Assembly: GCA_949298545.1 (NCBI GenBank)
Contig: CASFWX010000024.1
Span: 1-43,990, forward strand
Source: an uncultured Verrucomicrobiota bacterium
GTDB lineage: Bacteria; Verrucomicrobiota; Verrucomicrobiia; Opitutales; Intestinicryptomonadaceae
DNA: 43,990 nt
Reading direction: 5' to 3'
This document shows positions 26,539 to 34,854 of the stretch, in pieces. A program made the position numbers and the translations under genes. Every line of letters starts with the position of its first letter. Position 1 is the stretch's first letter. The notes beneath the pieces are model-generated. The model searched no databases. It was not told the origin of the DNA and saw only the letters and a program-made list of their open reading frames with translations.

Positions 26539-27135
26539 ATGGGCGAGGCCTTCGACAGACTCAAAAACGCTTTGAGGAAACTTCCCGGCCTCGGCTTGAA
26601 GGGATCGGAGCGCATGGCCCTCCACCTTGTCCTCGAAGGGCGCGGGGAGGCGGCGGATATAGCCCAGGCGATAAATGCGGCGCTGGAGGTCGTCACTCCC
26701 TGCCCAAAATGTTTCGGATTGTCCGAGAACGGCCTCGCATGCCGAATATGCTCAGACCCGTCGAGAGACGCTTCGATGCTGTGCGTGGTCGAGCGCGCAG
26801 GCGACATAGACGCCGTCGAGAAATCCGGCGCTTGGCGCGGGCGCTACCATGTGCTCGGGGGAAAACTTTCTCCCATGAGAAAGGTGGGGCCTGACAATTT
26901 GCGCCTCGCTGAACTCGCACAAAAGGTCTCCGGCGGCGGAATATCGGAAATCATGCTCGCCCTTTCAAACGATGCCGAAGGCGAGGCAACTTGCTATTAT
27001 ATACAGGAGCGCATCGTGGGCGGGCGGGACATAAAACTCACCAGAATAGGCTTTGGGCTCCCAAGCGGAAGCCAGCTCGGATTTGCCGATTCAGGAACCA
27101 TAAGAAGCGCGCTCGACTCCCGAAAACCCTTCTGA
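26539..27135 (+). CDS. recR: Recombination mediator RecR
   Basis: RecR acts with RecO (and RecF) to load RecA at gaps in DNA. The 198-residue protein has the helix-hairpin-helix start FDRLKNALRKLPGLGLKGSER, the C4 zinc finger CPKCFGLSENGLACRIC (about 55-71), the Toprim domain CVVERAGDIDAVEKSGAWRG, YHVLGGKLSPM and EGEATCYYIQERI, and a C-terminal Walker-B-like RIGFGLPSGSQL. A divergent RecO candidate is encoded 5.6 kb downstream in the same gene run. The gene starts 3 nt after ybaB. Confidence 0.95.
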   Translation: MGEAFDRLKNALRKLPGLGLKGSERMALHLVLEGRGEAADIAQAINAALEVVTPCPKCFGLSENGLACRICSDPSRDASMLCVVERAGDIDAVEKSGAWRGRYHVLGGKLSPMRKVGPDNLRLAELAQKVSGGGISEIMLALSNDAEGEATCYYIQERIVGGRDIKLTRIGFGLPSGSQLGFADSGTIRSALDSRKPF

Positions 27136-27140
27136 ATCCA

Positions 27141-28145
27141 ATGACAAATTTGGCAAAGATATTTTTTATTTTCGCGGCTATTCTACTTCCGCTGGTTTCT
27201 TCAGGGCAGAATGGCGTGCAGGAGGAAAAAAACTCTATCGCCGGCAAGAGCGATATTTCCTATTTCGATTCCGTCGTTCTCGGATTAGTTGAGGGAATTA
27301 CGGAATATTTGCCCGTATCATCTACGGGGCATTTGATAATAGCGAACGCCTTTTTAGATCTCGACGGAGACCAGGGCTTGTCGTCCGCAGAAGGGACTCC
27401 CGTCCTCGCATCGGACGGGGAGCCATACACTATGAAAATGGCCGCCGACGCCTACGCGATTGTAATACAATTCGGCGCGATTATGGCGGTTGTAGTGCTC
27501 TACTGGGATTGCCTGGTGAAAATGCTTTTCGGGCTTTTCGGGCGCGATGCGGAGGGGCTGAGGCTATTTAGAAACCTCGTGGTGGCGTTTATTCCTGCCG
27601 CGCTTGTAGGGCTGCTCTTCCACGATGCCATTGATGAGTATCTCTTCGGTGTAGCTCCAGTAATAATCGCACTCGCGGCGGGAGCGGCGCTCATGTTCTT
27701 CGTCCAGAAGTTTTACGACGCCCGGGCGAAAAAAACGGATAAATTTACGCGGATGGAAGACATGACTGCCCGACAGGCTCTTGTGGTGGGCCTTCTCCAA
27801 TGCGTGGCGATGTGGCCGGGAACGAGCAGGTCAATGATGACAATCCTCGGAGGGTACATCGTCGGGTTTAAGCCGGCGGACGCGGCTCGCTTCAGTTTCC
27901 TGCTCGGATTGGCGACACTTTCGGCGGCTTCGCTTTTTAAAGTTGCAAAAGACGGCGCGAACATGGCGGCGGCGCTATCGCCGGGCCCATTGGCGGTGGG
28001 GCTGATTGTAGCTTTCTTCAGTTCGGCGATATCGGTCAGATGGCTCGTCGGATTCCTCACGCGGAAAGGCCTTAAGCCGTTTGCATGGTATAGGATATTC
28101 GTCGCGATTCTATTGGCGGTCTTGCTTTGGTCGGGCGCGTTTTAA
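27141..28145 (+). CDS. uppP: Undecaprenyl-diphosphatase (BacA/UppP family)
   Basis: UppP removes a phosphate from undecaprenyl diphosphate at the outer face of the inner membrane, so that the carrier lipid can be reused. The catalytic motifs are present: VEGITEYLPVSSTGH (about 49-63) and PGTSRSMMTILGG near 227. The G of the usual SRSG is M here. Two features are odd. About 38 extra N-terminal residues begin with a signal-peptide-like stretch (LAKIFFIFAAILLPLVSSGQ), absent from E. coli BacA, and a polar insert of about 25 residues follows the first motif (DGDQGLSSAEGTPVLASDGE). The ATG at 27141, 5 nt after recR, was chosen because earlier in-frame codons overlap recR and give no sensible sequence. 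The stop overlaps the next start as TAATG. Confidence 0.92.
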   Translation: MTNLAKIFFIFAAILLPLVSSGQNGVQEEKNSIAGKSDISYFDSVVLGLVEGITEYLPVSSTGHLIIANAFLDLDGDQGLSSAEGTPVLASDGEPYTMKMAADAYAIVIQFGAIMAVVVLYWDCLVKMLFGLFGRDAEGLRLFRNLVVAFIPAALVGLLFHDAIDEYLFGVAPVIIALAAGAALMFFVQKFYDARAKKTDKFTRMEDMTARQALVVGLLQCVAMWPGTSRSMMTILGGYIVGFKPADAARFSFLLGLATLSAASLFKVAKDGANMAAALSPGPLAVGLIVAFFSSAISVRWLVGFLTRKGLKPFAWYRIFVAILLAVLLWSGAF

Positions 28146-29038
28146 TGGAAATTATAGACGCACATACGCATTTCTATCCGCCTTTTGCATCTGGCGACCC
28201 CGAATCTTGGGGCAGGGATAACGGCGAACTGTATTGGGCAAAACTCGTCGGAAAGCGCCCGGACGGCAAGCCCACTCTGCAGGGATTCCCGGACGAAAAA
28301 AAGTTGCTCTCGGATATGGATTCAGCCGGCGTCTCCCGCGCCATTATACAGGGGTGGTATTGGGAGAAACCGGAAACGTGTTCGCTCATGAACGGCGAGA
28401 TTTCAAAACTCGTCAAGGCGCATCCCGACAGGCTGTCGGCTTTCGCGTCTGTCCAGCCGAGATTTGAAAAGGAAACTCTGGAAACCATAAAGCGCGCCAG
28501 GGACGACGGTTTTTCGGGCGCGGGCGAGATACACGACGGCGTGCAAAATTTTTTGTTCGATTCGCCGCCATTCGAGGCTTTTGTCCGCCAAGCCGAAGAA
28601 AATTCCCTTCCCATATGCGTCCACCTGACGGAGAGGGGAAATAGAAAATATCTAGGAAAGACCGAAACAGACGCCGAAGGCGCATTGCGCGCGGCAAAGA
28701 AATTTCCCAAAGCAACCTTTATATTCGCCCATTGGTGCGGTGGAGAGATATTCGAAAAATCCCCGCTCGCCGATGAAATTTTAAAAGCCGAAAATGTCTA
28801 TTGCGACGGAGCAGCCACCCCCCTGATGTATCCGGATAGCGCTTGGGGGAGGGGGGCGGAACTCATGCCGTCGCGCGCGTTGTATGGCAGCGATTATCCC
28901 CTGCGCCTTTTCCCGAAGAAATTTGCCAAAGAGGAGATGGATTCGGTGGTGTGCCAGGCTTGGAATTCGGTGTCGCAGCAGAATAGGGCCGCGTTTTTTT
29001 CTAAAAACGCAATGAAAATACTATATAGAAATCCTTAA
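28145..29038 (+). CDS. Amidohydrolase-family metal-dependent hydrolase (amidohydro_2 type)
   Basis: The 297-residue TIM-barrel protein has the metal-binding DAHTHF at residue 5, a histidine in CVHLTERGN, FAHWCGGEIF and the last-strand Asp in LYGSDYPLRLF. This pattern matches the PF04909 group that includes ACMSD decarboxylase and 2-pyrone-4,6-dicarboxylate lactonase. Most members in bacteria have no known substrate, and nothing around this gene points to one. The start codon shares one base with the uppP stop, so translation is likely coupled. There is no signal peptide, so it is cytoplasmic. Confidence 0.82.
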   Translation: MEIIDAHTHFYPPFASGDPESWGRDNGELYWAKLVGKRPDGKPTLQGFPDEKKLLSDMDSAGVSRAIIQGWYWEKPETCSLMNGEISKLVKAHPDRLSAFASVQPRFEKETLETIKRARDDGFSGAGEIHDGVQNFLFDSPPFEAFVRQAEENSLPICVHLTERGNRKYLGKTETDAEGALRAAKKFPKATFIFAHWCGGEIFEKSPLADEILKAENVYCDGAATPLMYPDSAWGRGAELMPSRALYGSDYPLRLFPKKFAKEEMDSVVCQAWNSVSQQNRAAFFSKNAMKILYRNP

Positions 29039-29090
29039 TGAGAAAAAATGGTTGCGACTTTGCCGAATCTGGAGATATTTACGGCACAAA

Positions 29091-29726
29091 ATGGAAAAGG
29101 GGATTTTTATAACTTTTGAAGGCGTGGAAGGCTGCGGGAAGAGTTTCCACATAAAAAAGCTTGCCGAGTACTTTGCCGCGTCCGGAAGAAAATGCCTGGT
29201 CAGCCGCGAGCCCGGCGGGACTCCGATTTCCGAAAAAATCCGCTCTTTGCTTCTCGACCGCAAACAGGGCGAAAACATGTTTCCGCGAACGGAGATACTG
29301 CTTTTTGAAGCCGCGCGCGCCCAGCATGTCGAGGAATTGATAAAGCCCGCTCTCGCGCGCGGGGAGATTGTGATGTCAGACAGGTTTTTCGACTCCACAA
29401 CCGCCTATCAGGGAGCAGCCCGTAAAATATCCCCAAGAGATGTCGATTTTTTAAACGGGTTTGCCGTGGGCGGTTGCGTTCCGGATCTCACAATAATTCT
29501 CGATATTCCGGTGGGAGCCGGGCTCGCCCGCGCCGCCGAGAGGGACGGAAGCGAACCAGACCGCATGGGCGGCCAGCGCGTCGAGTTTTACGAAGCCGCC
29601 AGAAGCGCATTCCTATCACTCGCCGAATCCGATCCGCGCAGATTTGCGGTGGTAGATTCTTCTGGTGGAAAAGAGGAGACTTTCTCAAAGATACTTTCCC
29701 AGGTGAAAGGCCGCTTGAATGTCTAA
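29091..29726 (+). CDS. tmk: Thymidylate kinase
   Basis: Tmk phosphorylates dTMP to dTDP. The 211-residue protein has the P-loop FEGVEGCGKSFH (K17), the DR(E/Y) region SREPGGTPISEKIR, the dTMP-binding and lid-side SDRFFDSTTAYQG, and DLTIILDIPV. The ATG at 29091 was chosen over a TTG at 29052, because the product then begins EKGIFITFEG just as family members do. The last 8 nt overlap holB. The tmk-holB pair is a common bacterial arrangement. Confidence 0.95.
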   Translation: MEKGIFITFEGVEGCGKSFHIKKLAEYFAASGRKCLVSREPGGTPISEKIRSLLLDRKQGENMFPRTEILLFEAARAQHVEELIKPALARGEIVMSDRFFDSTTAYQGAARKISPRDVDFLNGFAVGGCVPDLTIILDIPVGAGLARAAERDGSEPDRMGGQRVEFYEAARSAFLSLAESDPRRFAVVDSSGGKEETFSKILSQVKGRLNV

Positions 29727-30636
29727 CAAGGCGCTCGACATACTTTTGGACTCGCTTGCGGCGGGCAGGCTTCATCACGCGGTTCTCCTTTACGGCGCTT
29801 CGCACCGTGCGCTTGAGGAGGTCGCAAAGGCTGTCGCGGAAAAAATTTTTGGCAGGAGCGCGGACTCCCACCCCGATCTTTTCGAATTGCGTCCCGAAGG
29901 CAAAGCCCGGCAGATAAAAATTGGCTCAAAGGGGGATAGGACAGACGGTTCATGGCCCGCCAACACAATGCGGAAGCTGATATCCGACATTCGCCAAACA
30001 TCGAATGCCGGATTCGGAAAGGTCGCAATAGTTTACGAGGCTGACAGAATGAACGATGCAACCGCCAACGCCTTTTTAAAAACACTTGAAGAGCCTCCGG
30101 ACGATACCCACATATTCATTCTAACAACGCGCCCGAATGATTTGCTCGATACCATTCGCAGCCGCTGCATAGCTTTGCGCGTTTCATCGGACGGGGAGTC
30201 CGTGCGGGACGAACAATGGCTTAAATGGCTGGAAGATTTTAAGCTCTGGCAGGAAAAAATAATGGGTGGAGTAGGGAGGAAGAATCTTGCCGACACAATG
30301 ATGGCTTGCTACGGGCTGCTTGCGAGGTTCAGCGCAATCCTGACCCGCATGGGCGACGAGTTGTCCGACTTGGGAGCCGGGGACGAAGCGGCAGACGAGG
30401 AAGTCCTCGAGGCGGAGAGAGCCGGCATGCGCAGGGCGATTCGCAAACGCATGCTCGGGGAGATTGAGGACGCGTGCGTTTCATGCGCGCTTAAAAAGGG
30501 AGAATTTTCCGCCATTAAACTTTCCCGCGCCGTGGCCGCGCTTGAAAAATCATCCGGGTTTATGGAGTTGAACATGCCGGACTCTCCGGCTCTCGAATTC
30601 TTTATGCTGTCCCAGCTTAGAATATGGGGAAAGTAA
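29719..30636 (+). CDS. holB: DNA polymerase III subunit delta'
   Basis: Delta' is the rigid stator of the clamp loader. The 305-residue protein has RLHHAVLLYG where a P-loop would be in DnaX, DSHPDLFEL, and the segment KVAIVYEADRMNDATANAFLKTLEEPP that is the hallmark of the family, followed by the SRC motif in DTIRSRCIAL. The four zinc-binding cysteines of many clamp-loader ATPases are absent. The C-terminal domain is divergent. It begins inside tmk with an 8-nt overlap and fits the tmk-holB order. Confidence 0.9.
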   Translation: MSNKALDILLDSLAAGRLHHAVLLYGASHRALEEVAKAVAEKIFGRSADSHPDLFELRPEGKARQIKIGSKGDRTDGSWPANTMRKLISDIRQTSNAGFGKVAIVYEADRMNDATANAFLKTLEEPPDDTHIFILTTRPNDLLDTIRSRCIALRVSSDGESVRDEQWLKWLEDFKLWQEKIMGGVGRKNLADTMMACYGLLARFSAILTRMGDELSDLGAGDEAADEEVLEAERAGMRRAIRKRMLGEIEDACVSCALKKGEFSAIKLSRAVAALEKSSGFMELNMPDSPALEFFMLSQLRIWGK

Positions 30637-30640
30637 AAAA

Positions 30641-31600
30641 ATGGCAAATCCTATAATTTCTCTATCTACAAGCTATTTGCAGCCGAGGTTCAAAAACGAC
30701 GGATACGCGATGCTTCAAGCCGCCGCCGAACTCGGATTTGAATACGTAGAGCTCGGGCACTCCACTAGCCAACAAAGTTGCGAGGGAATCCTAAAAGCCG
30801 TTTCCGAGGGCGTCGTGAAAGTGTCGTCGCTGCACAATTTCTGCCCGTCTCCGCCGTTTGCCTCCGGACCTACGCCAAATCTTTATTCCCCGGCGACGAA
30901 ATCGAAAATCGAGTCTGGGCAATGGTTGCGGCACACGAGGGAGTCTCTCGAGTTCGCCCACAAGACGGGCGCAAAAGTTCTCGTATGCCACGTCGGAAGC
31001 CTCTCGTATTTCTTTAGGCGCCCGGACGCAAAATTAAAATCCATGATTAGCGAGAACGGCTCTTATGAAGGCTTGGAAGACAATCTTCCATATCTCGACG
31101 CCCGCGATACCTTTATGGCGCGCGCAAAAAAGCGTTCCGAAGCAAGGGATTATCTCAACATCGTGAAAAACCTCGGTGAGGTTGACGCTTTGGCGAGGGA
31201 AAATGGGGTGGACTTGGCGGTGGAAAACCGCGACTCTCCATCGGAGCTTCCGCTCGATTGGAACTTTGAAAAGCTCATAGGCCTCGCAAAAGAAAAGGGC
31301 CTTGCGCAAGTCTGCTCATGGCACGACACGGGGCATTCAATGCGCAAGCAGCTCGCGCTACTGTGCAGGCAGACCGAATTGATAGAGCGTCTACTCGGAA
31401 GCCTCCGCGGCTGGCACTTGCACGACTGTTCGAAGGAGGGGAAAGACCATATCGCAATCGGGAAGGGCTGCATAGATTTTCAGTCCATCGCCAGATTCTT
31501 CGATAAGCGCAAGCATATATTTACCATAGAGCTCAACCGTTCGGTGCGCACGCGCGACGCTGCCGACTCATTAAAGCGCGTTCAGGACCTTTTGGCGTGA
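30641..31600 (+). CDS. Sugar-phosphate isomerase/epimerase-like TIM-barrel protein (xylose-isomerase-like)
   Basis: The 319-residue protein matches the AP-endonuclease-2/xylose-isomerase-like barrel: an N-terminal strand with YVELGHST, SSLHNFCPSP, LVCHVGSLS, LAVENRDSPSE, the metal-site SWHDTGHSM and WHLHDCSKEGKDHIAIGKGCIDF, and a final IELNRSV. The Glu, Asp-x-x-His and His-x-His residues expected for a divalent metal are present. The family covers many isomerases, epimerases and endonuclease-like enzymes, so the reaction is open. No sugar gene is adjacent; it lies between holB and ybeY. Its stop overlaps the ybeY GTG by 4 nt. Confidence 0.8.
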   Translation: MANPIISLSTSYLQPRFKNDGYAMLQAAAELGFEYVELGHSTSQQSCEGILKAVSEGVVKVSSLHNFCPSPPFASGPTPNLYSPATKSKIESGQWLRHTRESLEFAHKTGAKVLVCHVGSLSYFFRRPDAKLKSMISENGSYEGLEDNLPYLDARDTFMARAKKRSEARDYLNIVKNLGEVDALARENGVDLAVENRDSPSELPLDWNFEKLIGLAKEKGLAQVCSWHDTGHSMRKQLALLCRQTELIERLLGSLRGWHLHDCSKEGKDHIAIGKGCIDFQSIARFFDKRKHIFTIELNRSVRTRDAADSLKRVQDLLA

Positions 31601-32064
31601 GAAGAAAAGTGGACATCTTCGATGGGAGCGGAATCGTAAGTTTCGACCGAAGCCGCCTCAGAAAATTTATAAAACTGCTCGACGAGCAAATGCCGGAAGA
31701 GTTCCGCCTCCCCGCGGGGGATTTGTCGATTGCAATTTTTAACGACGATGATTTGGCGGAGCTCCATAGAAAATTTCTCGACAATCCCGCTCCGACGGAC
31801 GTTATAACTTTCGATGGCGATCCGGACGACGGCTTTGCGGGGGAGATCTGCGTGAGCGCTTCGCGCGCCCTCGAGTGCGCAAAAATATACGGAAACACTC
31901 CGAGCGCGGAATTGTGCCTCTATATCGCGCACGGAACGTTGCACCTGGCGGGAATCAACGACATAGAAGCTGAGGACGCCGCCGTCATGAGGCGCGGCGA
32001 GCGCGAGGCCATCAATATCCTTGAAAAAAACTTCAAAAAGCCGATTTTTAAATTTAATGCTTAA
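31597..32064 (+). CDS. ybeY: Endoribonuclease YbeY (rRNA maturation factor)
   Basis: YbeY is a metal-dependent RNase needed for 16S rRNA 3' end processing and ribosome quality control. The 155-residue protein has LSIAIFNDDDLAELHRKFL, TDVITFDGD, GEICVS and the metal site HGTLHLAGIND. H112 and H116 match the family motif H-x-x-x-H, but the third ligand His of HLxGYDH is D122 here. Asp can bind zinc, so activity may remain. The start is GTG, overlapping the preceding stop (GTGA). The last 8 nt overlap the DUF502 gene. Confidence 0.92.
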   Translation: MRRKVDIFDGSGIVSFDRSRLRKFIKLLDEQMPEEFRLPAGDLSIAIFNDDDLAELHRKFLDNPAPTDVITFDGDPDDGFAGEICVSASRALECAKIYGNTPSAELCLYIAHGTLHLAGINDIEAEDAAVMRRGEREAINILEKNFKKPIFKFNA

Positions 32065-32731
32065 GAGATTCGGAAATTATCTGCTTACTGGAACTTTAAT
32101 CGCCCTTCCCATTACGGTTACGGTGTTTTTGCTGGTCGTGCTCGTCAGAAATATCGGGACGCCGGTCTCCCAGATAGTCTTTGTCCCGCTATTTGCGAGC
32201 TTGGACGCCAACCTGCCGGAAACGGGCGCCGGAAAGATTATGATCGACGCGCTCTCGACCCTCATCGTGGTCTTCTTCATAGCTGCCATAGGCCTCGCGT
32301 CGAAATTTTTTCTGGCGCGAATGCTTATAAACCTGTCGGAATCGGCGATAAATAAAATTCCAGTAATCGGGCTGGTTTACCGCACGGTCAAACAGATTGT
32401 AGACACATTTTCAAAAGAAAACAAAGCGGTATTTCAAAGCGTGGTTTTGCTCGAATTTCCCAGAGCCGGGCTCTACGGCATAGGTTTTGTCACGAGCAAA
32501 GCCAAGGGAGAAGTGCAAAGCCGGACGGGCGAGGTTGTCGTGAACGTATTTGTCCCGACTACCCCAAACCCGACTAGCGGATTTTTAATAATGGTTCCAC
32601 AAGAACAGCTCACTTATCTCGACATGAGTGTCGGCGACGCCATGAAACTCATCATATCCGGAGGGGCGGTCGTTCCCGAATGGTCTCCGCATTCGGAAGT
32701 TCCCAAAGATGCCGCTAAGAACGCAGATTGA
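32057..32731 (+). CDS. DUF502 family membrane protein
   Basis: The 224-residue protein has two membrane segments, YLLTGTLIALPITVTVFLLV (about 6-25) and LSTLIVVFFIAAIGLASKFF (about 62-85), followed by a soluble domain. The motifs NKIPVIGLVYRTVKQIVDTF, VVLLEFPRAGLYGIGFVT and VFVPTTPNPTSGFLIMVP are diagnostic for DUF502. The biochemical role of this family is not established as far as I know; plant members are chloroplast/membrane trafficking-related. The ATG at 32057 overlaps ybeY by 8 nt, which suggests coupling. Its end overlaps the following gene by 23 nt. Confidence 0.88.
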   Translation: MLKRFGNYLLTGTLIALPITVTVFLLVVLVRNIGTPVSQIVFVPLFASLDANLPETGAGKIMIDALSTLIVVFFIAAIGLASKFFLARMLINLSESAINKIPVIGLVYRTVKQIVDTFSKENKAVFQSVVLLEFPRAGLYGIGFVTSKAKGEVQSRTGEVVVNVFVPTTPNPTSGFLIMVPQEQLTYLDMSVGDAMKLIISGGAVVPEWSPHSEVPKDAAKNAD

Positions 32732-33320
32732 CTGCGCCACTGTTTTAAATAGGGAGGCGCGCGGCGAAAGCGCTCTGTATATCGAAGCGTTTTCGCCGGT
32801 TTTTGGGCTTTTGCGCATGATAAAAAAAATATCGCGCAGCAAAACTTCCGAATTGCCGGATTTTTTTAACGACTTGTCTATGCTCACTGAGTCAGACACC
32901 CCGGCATCTTTAAAATTTTTGCGAGAATTTTCGACTTTGCGAAGGCGCGGAAGCATATCCGAGTCGTATGAGGCCTTGGCAAATGCCTCCGCCATTTGCG
33001 CGTGTGTCATAAAGAACGGAATCAATGCCGAGGATGCCGCGCGGCTTCATTTGAAACTGACATCGGCTTTAGATTCGATAGATTCCGGTTCTCCGCCGGA
33101 AATTGTCAGGTTCAAATTTATGTATCTTATCGCCAGGGACGAGGGATATCCGGTGCGGGAAGATTTTTATGAGAACCTTTCCGGGCCGTCGAAGGCTCTT
33201 ATGGAAATAATCGTCAGGACGCCGTCGGCCCAAGCGGCGGAATTCCGTTCTAGAACCCCTGATCTGTTGGATAAAATGTGCGAATGGATATATTCAAACA
33301 CGGATATTTTGCCGTCGTGA
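32709..33320 (+). CDS. Divergent RecO-like DNA repair protein
   Basis: The 203-residue protein is shorter than typical RecO (about 240). Its N terminus resembles the RecO OB fold: TVLNREARGESALYIEAFSPVFGLLRMI matches V-L-x-x-x-x-x-GE-x-x-x-x-x-x-x-T-x-x-x-G-x. The helical part has FLREFSTLRRRGSISESYEALANAS and IVRFKFMYLIARDEGYPV, which fits the RecO C-terminal region. The zinc-binding cysteine cluster seen in many RecO proteins is missing. RecO would deliver RecA with RecR, which is encoded 5.6 kb upstream. The call rests on visual alignment and genome context, so it is tentative. It ends the long plus-strand gene run; no terminator is evident. Confidence 0.55.
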   Translation: MPLRTQIDCATVLNREARGESALYIEAFSPVFGLLRMIKKISRSKTSELPDFFNDLSMLTESDTPASLKFLREFSTLRRRGSISESYEALANASAICACVIKNGINAEDAARLHLKLTSALDSIDSGSPPEIVRFKFMYLIARDEGYPVREDFYENLSGPSKALMEIIVRTPSAQAAEFRSRTPDLLDKMCEWIYSNTDILPS

Positions 33321-33624
33321 TGCGCCCGAACCGCGCCGGCTTTCCCTTGCAAACACGGATTCTCTTGTGATATTTGCCGGCGGAACTTTCCCGCGATAAG
33401 CCAAGCGCCTGCGCTTAAAACAGAACAGATGCGCGATTTGTCCCACATAGGAGTTCCGCTGTCTTAAAAGTGCGGATTTGCGCCGCCGGCATGCGGAAGC
33501 TGCCATGCTGGGGCGGTATTTCTCCAAAGGGCTTCGGAAGGCGAAAGCCGCGGTTTGAAACATGGCATTTTACCCCGTCCCAAACGTTTGCGAGTGGGGC
33601 TGTAGTCCGGAGAATGCGCGGCGC
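33321..33624. other. Intergenic gap without a recognisable gene
   Basis: This 304-base stretch lies between the ends of the recO-like gene and the convergent araC-type gene. Open frames crossing it are short and give no family resemblance. A small palindrome AAGCGC-CT-GCGCTT (33403-33416) is present, but its loop is too short for a stable hairpin and no T-run follows. I see nothing else. Confidence 0.6.
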
Positions 33625-34563
33625 CTAAGAAATCTCTTTGCGGCTTCTGATGAAATTTTTCGGGCTCTTTCCGTAATACGCCTTAAAAGCCCTGGAAAAA
33701 ACATAGGCGTCAGAATATCCGATTTTCTCGGCAATTTTTACGTTGCTAAGGTCCGTGTTTGTCAACAGGTGCAAAGCTTTTTGCATCTTTATTTGCAGCA
33801 TCAGCTGCTGAAAAGTTATGGACCATGTCTTCAAGCACATTTCGTTGATTTTTCTCTTGTCCGTGTGGAGTATGCGCGCCGCGGCGCTCGAACTGATGTT
33901 TTTGGCGGGATTTTCGCGCATTGAATTGACAATCTTGCCCAATCCCTCCTCGAGGGGCGTGTTTATGCCGTTGAGAAAATCGCGCTTTAAAAGTTCAGAT
34001 ATGGCGTTTGCGTACGATTCGAGCAGCAGAAACGACGAGGCGGGAGAGTAGAGCTCGTTTGCATAGTATTCTATAATTTTCGATATTTCCGAAAAATGTT
34101 CGGATTTAAATACGCCCTGCGCGCCGCCGAAGGCCCTGTTCCACAGCGGGGTTGAATTCATATGGAACCAGATAATGCTCCAGTCGTCGGTCTCGCATGA
34201 GAGATTGTACGAGGATCCGATGGGAGAAATAAAAGCTTTTCCGCGCGTGAGCCGCGCGTGCTGGTTTTCAAATTTTATCTTTGCCGATCCCGACACCGTA
34301 TATACGAGAAAGTGGAAATCCACGCCGGCCCTCGATTGATAATATCCCTTCTTGTGCGACGCAAAAGCCGAACTTTGAATCCCGTGCTTTTCAAGATGAT
34401 TTATGGTGTTTGGGGGCGGACTCAATACGAGCGGAGAGTTTGATTGCTTGTTTATTTCCCCCATCGGGACAAAAGGTTCGGTTATGTAATATTCCCTGCT
34501 GCGGTTGGGCCAGAGCTGATATTCATTGTCCGTCTTTTTATTCCATATATATTTTATCTTCAT
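33625..34563 (-). CDS. AraC-family transcriptional regulator
   Basis: The 312-residue protein has a cupin-like ligand-binding part (about 50-150, with FHFLVYTVSGSAKIKF, KAFISPIGSSYNLS and WSIIWFHMN) and two helix-turn-helix units at the C terminus, the second with KIAEKIGYSDAYVFSRAFKAYYGKSPKNF. The tyrosine- and tryptophan-rich start (YIWNKKTDNEYQLWPNRSREYY) precedes the cupin. GGAG placed 6 nt before the ATG at 34563 supports this start over a TTG 21 nt upstream. Such regulators usually sense a sugar and activate a nearby operon. The divergent DUF4432 epimerase-like gene is the obvious candidate target, though this is inferred from position only. Confidence 0.9.
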   Translation of the reverse strand: MKIKYIWNKKTDNEYQLWPNRSREYYITEPFVPMGEINKQSNSPLVLSPPPNTINHLEKHGIQSSAFASHKKGYYQSRAGVDFHFLVYTVSGSAKIKFENQHARLTRGKAFISPIGSSYNLSCETDDWSIIWFHMNSTPLWNRAFGGAQGVFKSEHFSEISKIIEYYANELYSPASSFLLLESYANAISELLKRDFLNGINTPLEEGLGKIVNSMRENPAKNISSSAAARILHTDKRKINEMCLKTWSITFQQLMLQIKMQKALHLLTNTDLSNVKIAEKIGYSDAYVFSRAFKAYYGKSPKNFIRSRKEIS

Positions 34564-34614
34564 TTTTTGCTCCGCCCGATGCAAATATGCGCGTTCAAAC
34601 CTTATAATAGCATT

Positions 34615-34642
34615 ATTATAGTAAAAATTGCCTTTATTGCAA
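34615..34642 (-). promoter_or_regulatory. Candidate promoter of the araC-type gene
   Basis: On the minus strand TTGCAA (34642-34637) and a perfect TATAAT (34620-34615) are separated by 16 nt. The -10 lies in an inverted repeat TATAATA-GCAT-TATTATA (34603-34620), so the start region could also be a site for autoregulation. The expected start is near 34608, leaving a leader of about 45 nt. Confidence 0.6.
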
Positions 34643-34854
34643 GTTAAGAGAATGCCATCTTTTTGTAGTTTGCGCCATTTTGCCGGTCTGCTTTTTGCTG
34701 GCGCGCAGCATCCTAAAAGAGATTTTTCAGCAAGGCCTTCGGAAAAGTAAACGGGCTATTTAGAAGATGTTTTGCATTAACAGTTAATCTCAAAAAAAGG
34801 GCGGAGCTGCCGAATCCTCTTGTTTTGCCGGAGAAACGCGGTAATAAATAAAAC

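Noticed and set aside
33403..33416. Palindrome AAGCGC-CT-GCGCTT as a terminator of the long gene run
   Set aside because: A 2-nt loop cannot close a hairpin without losing base pairs, and no T-run follows.
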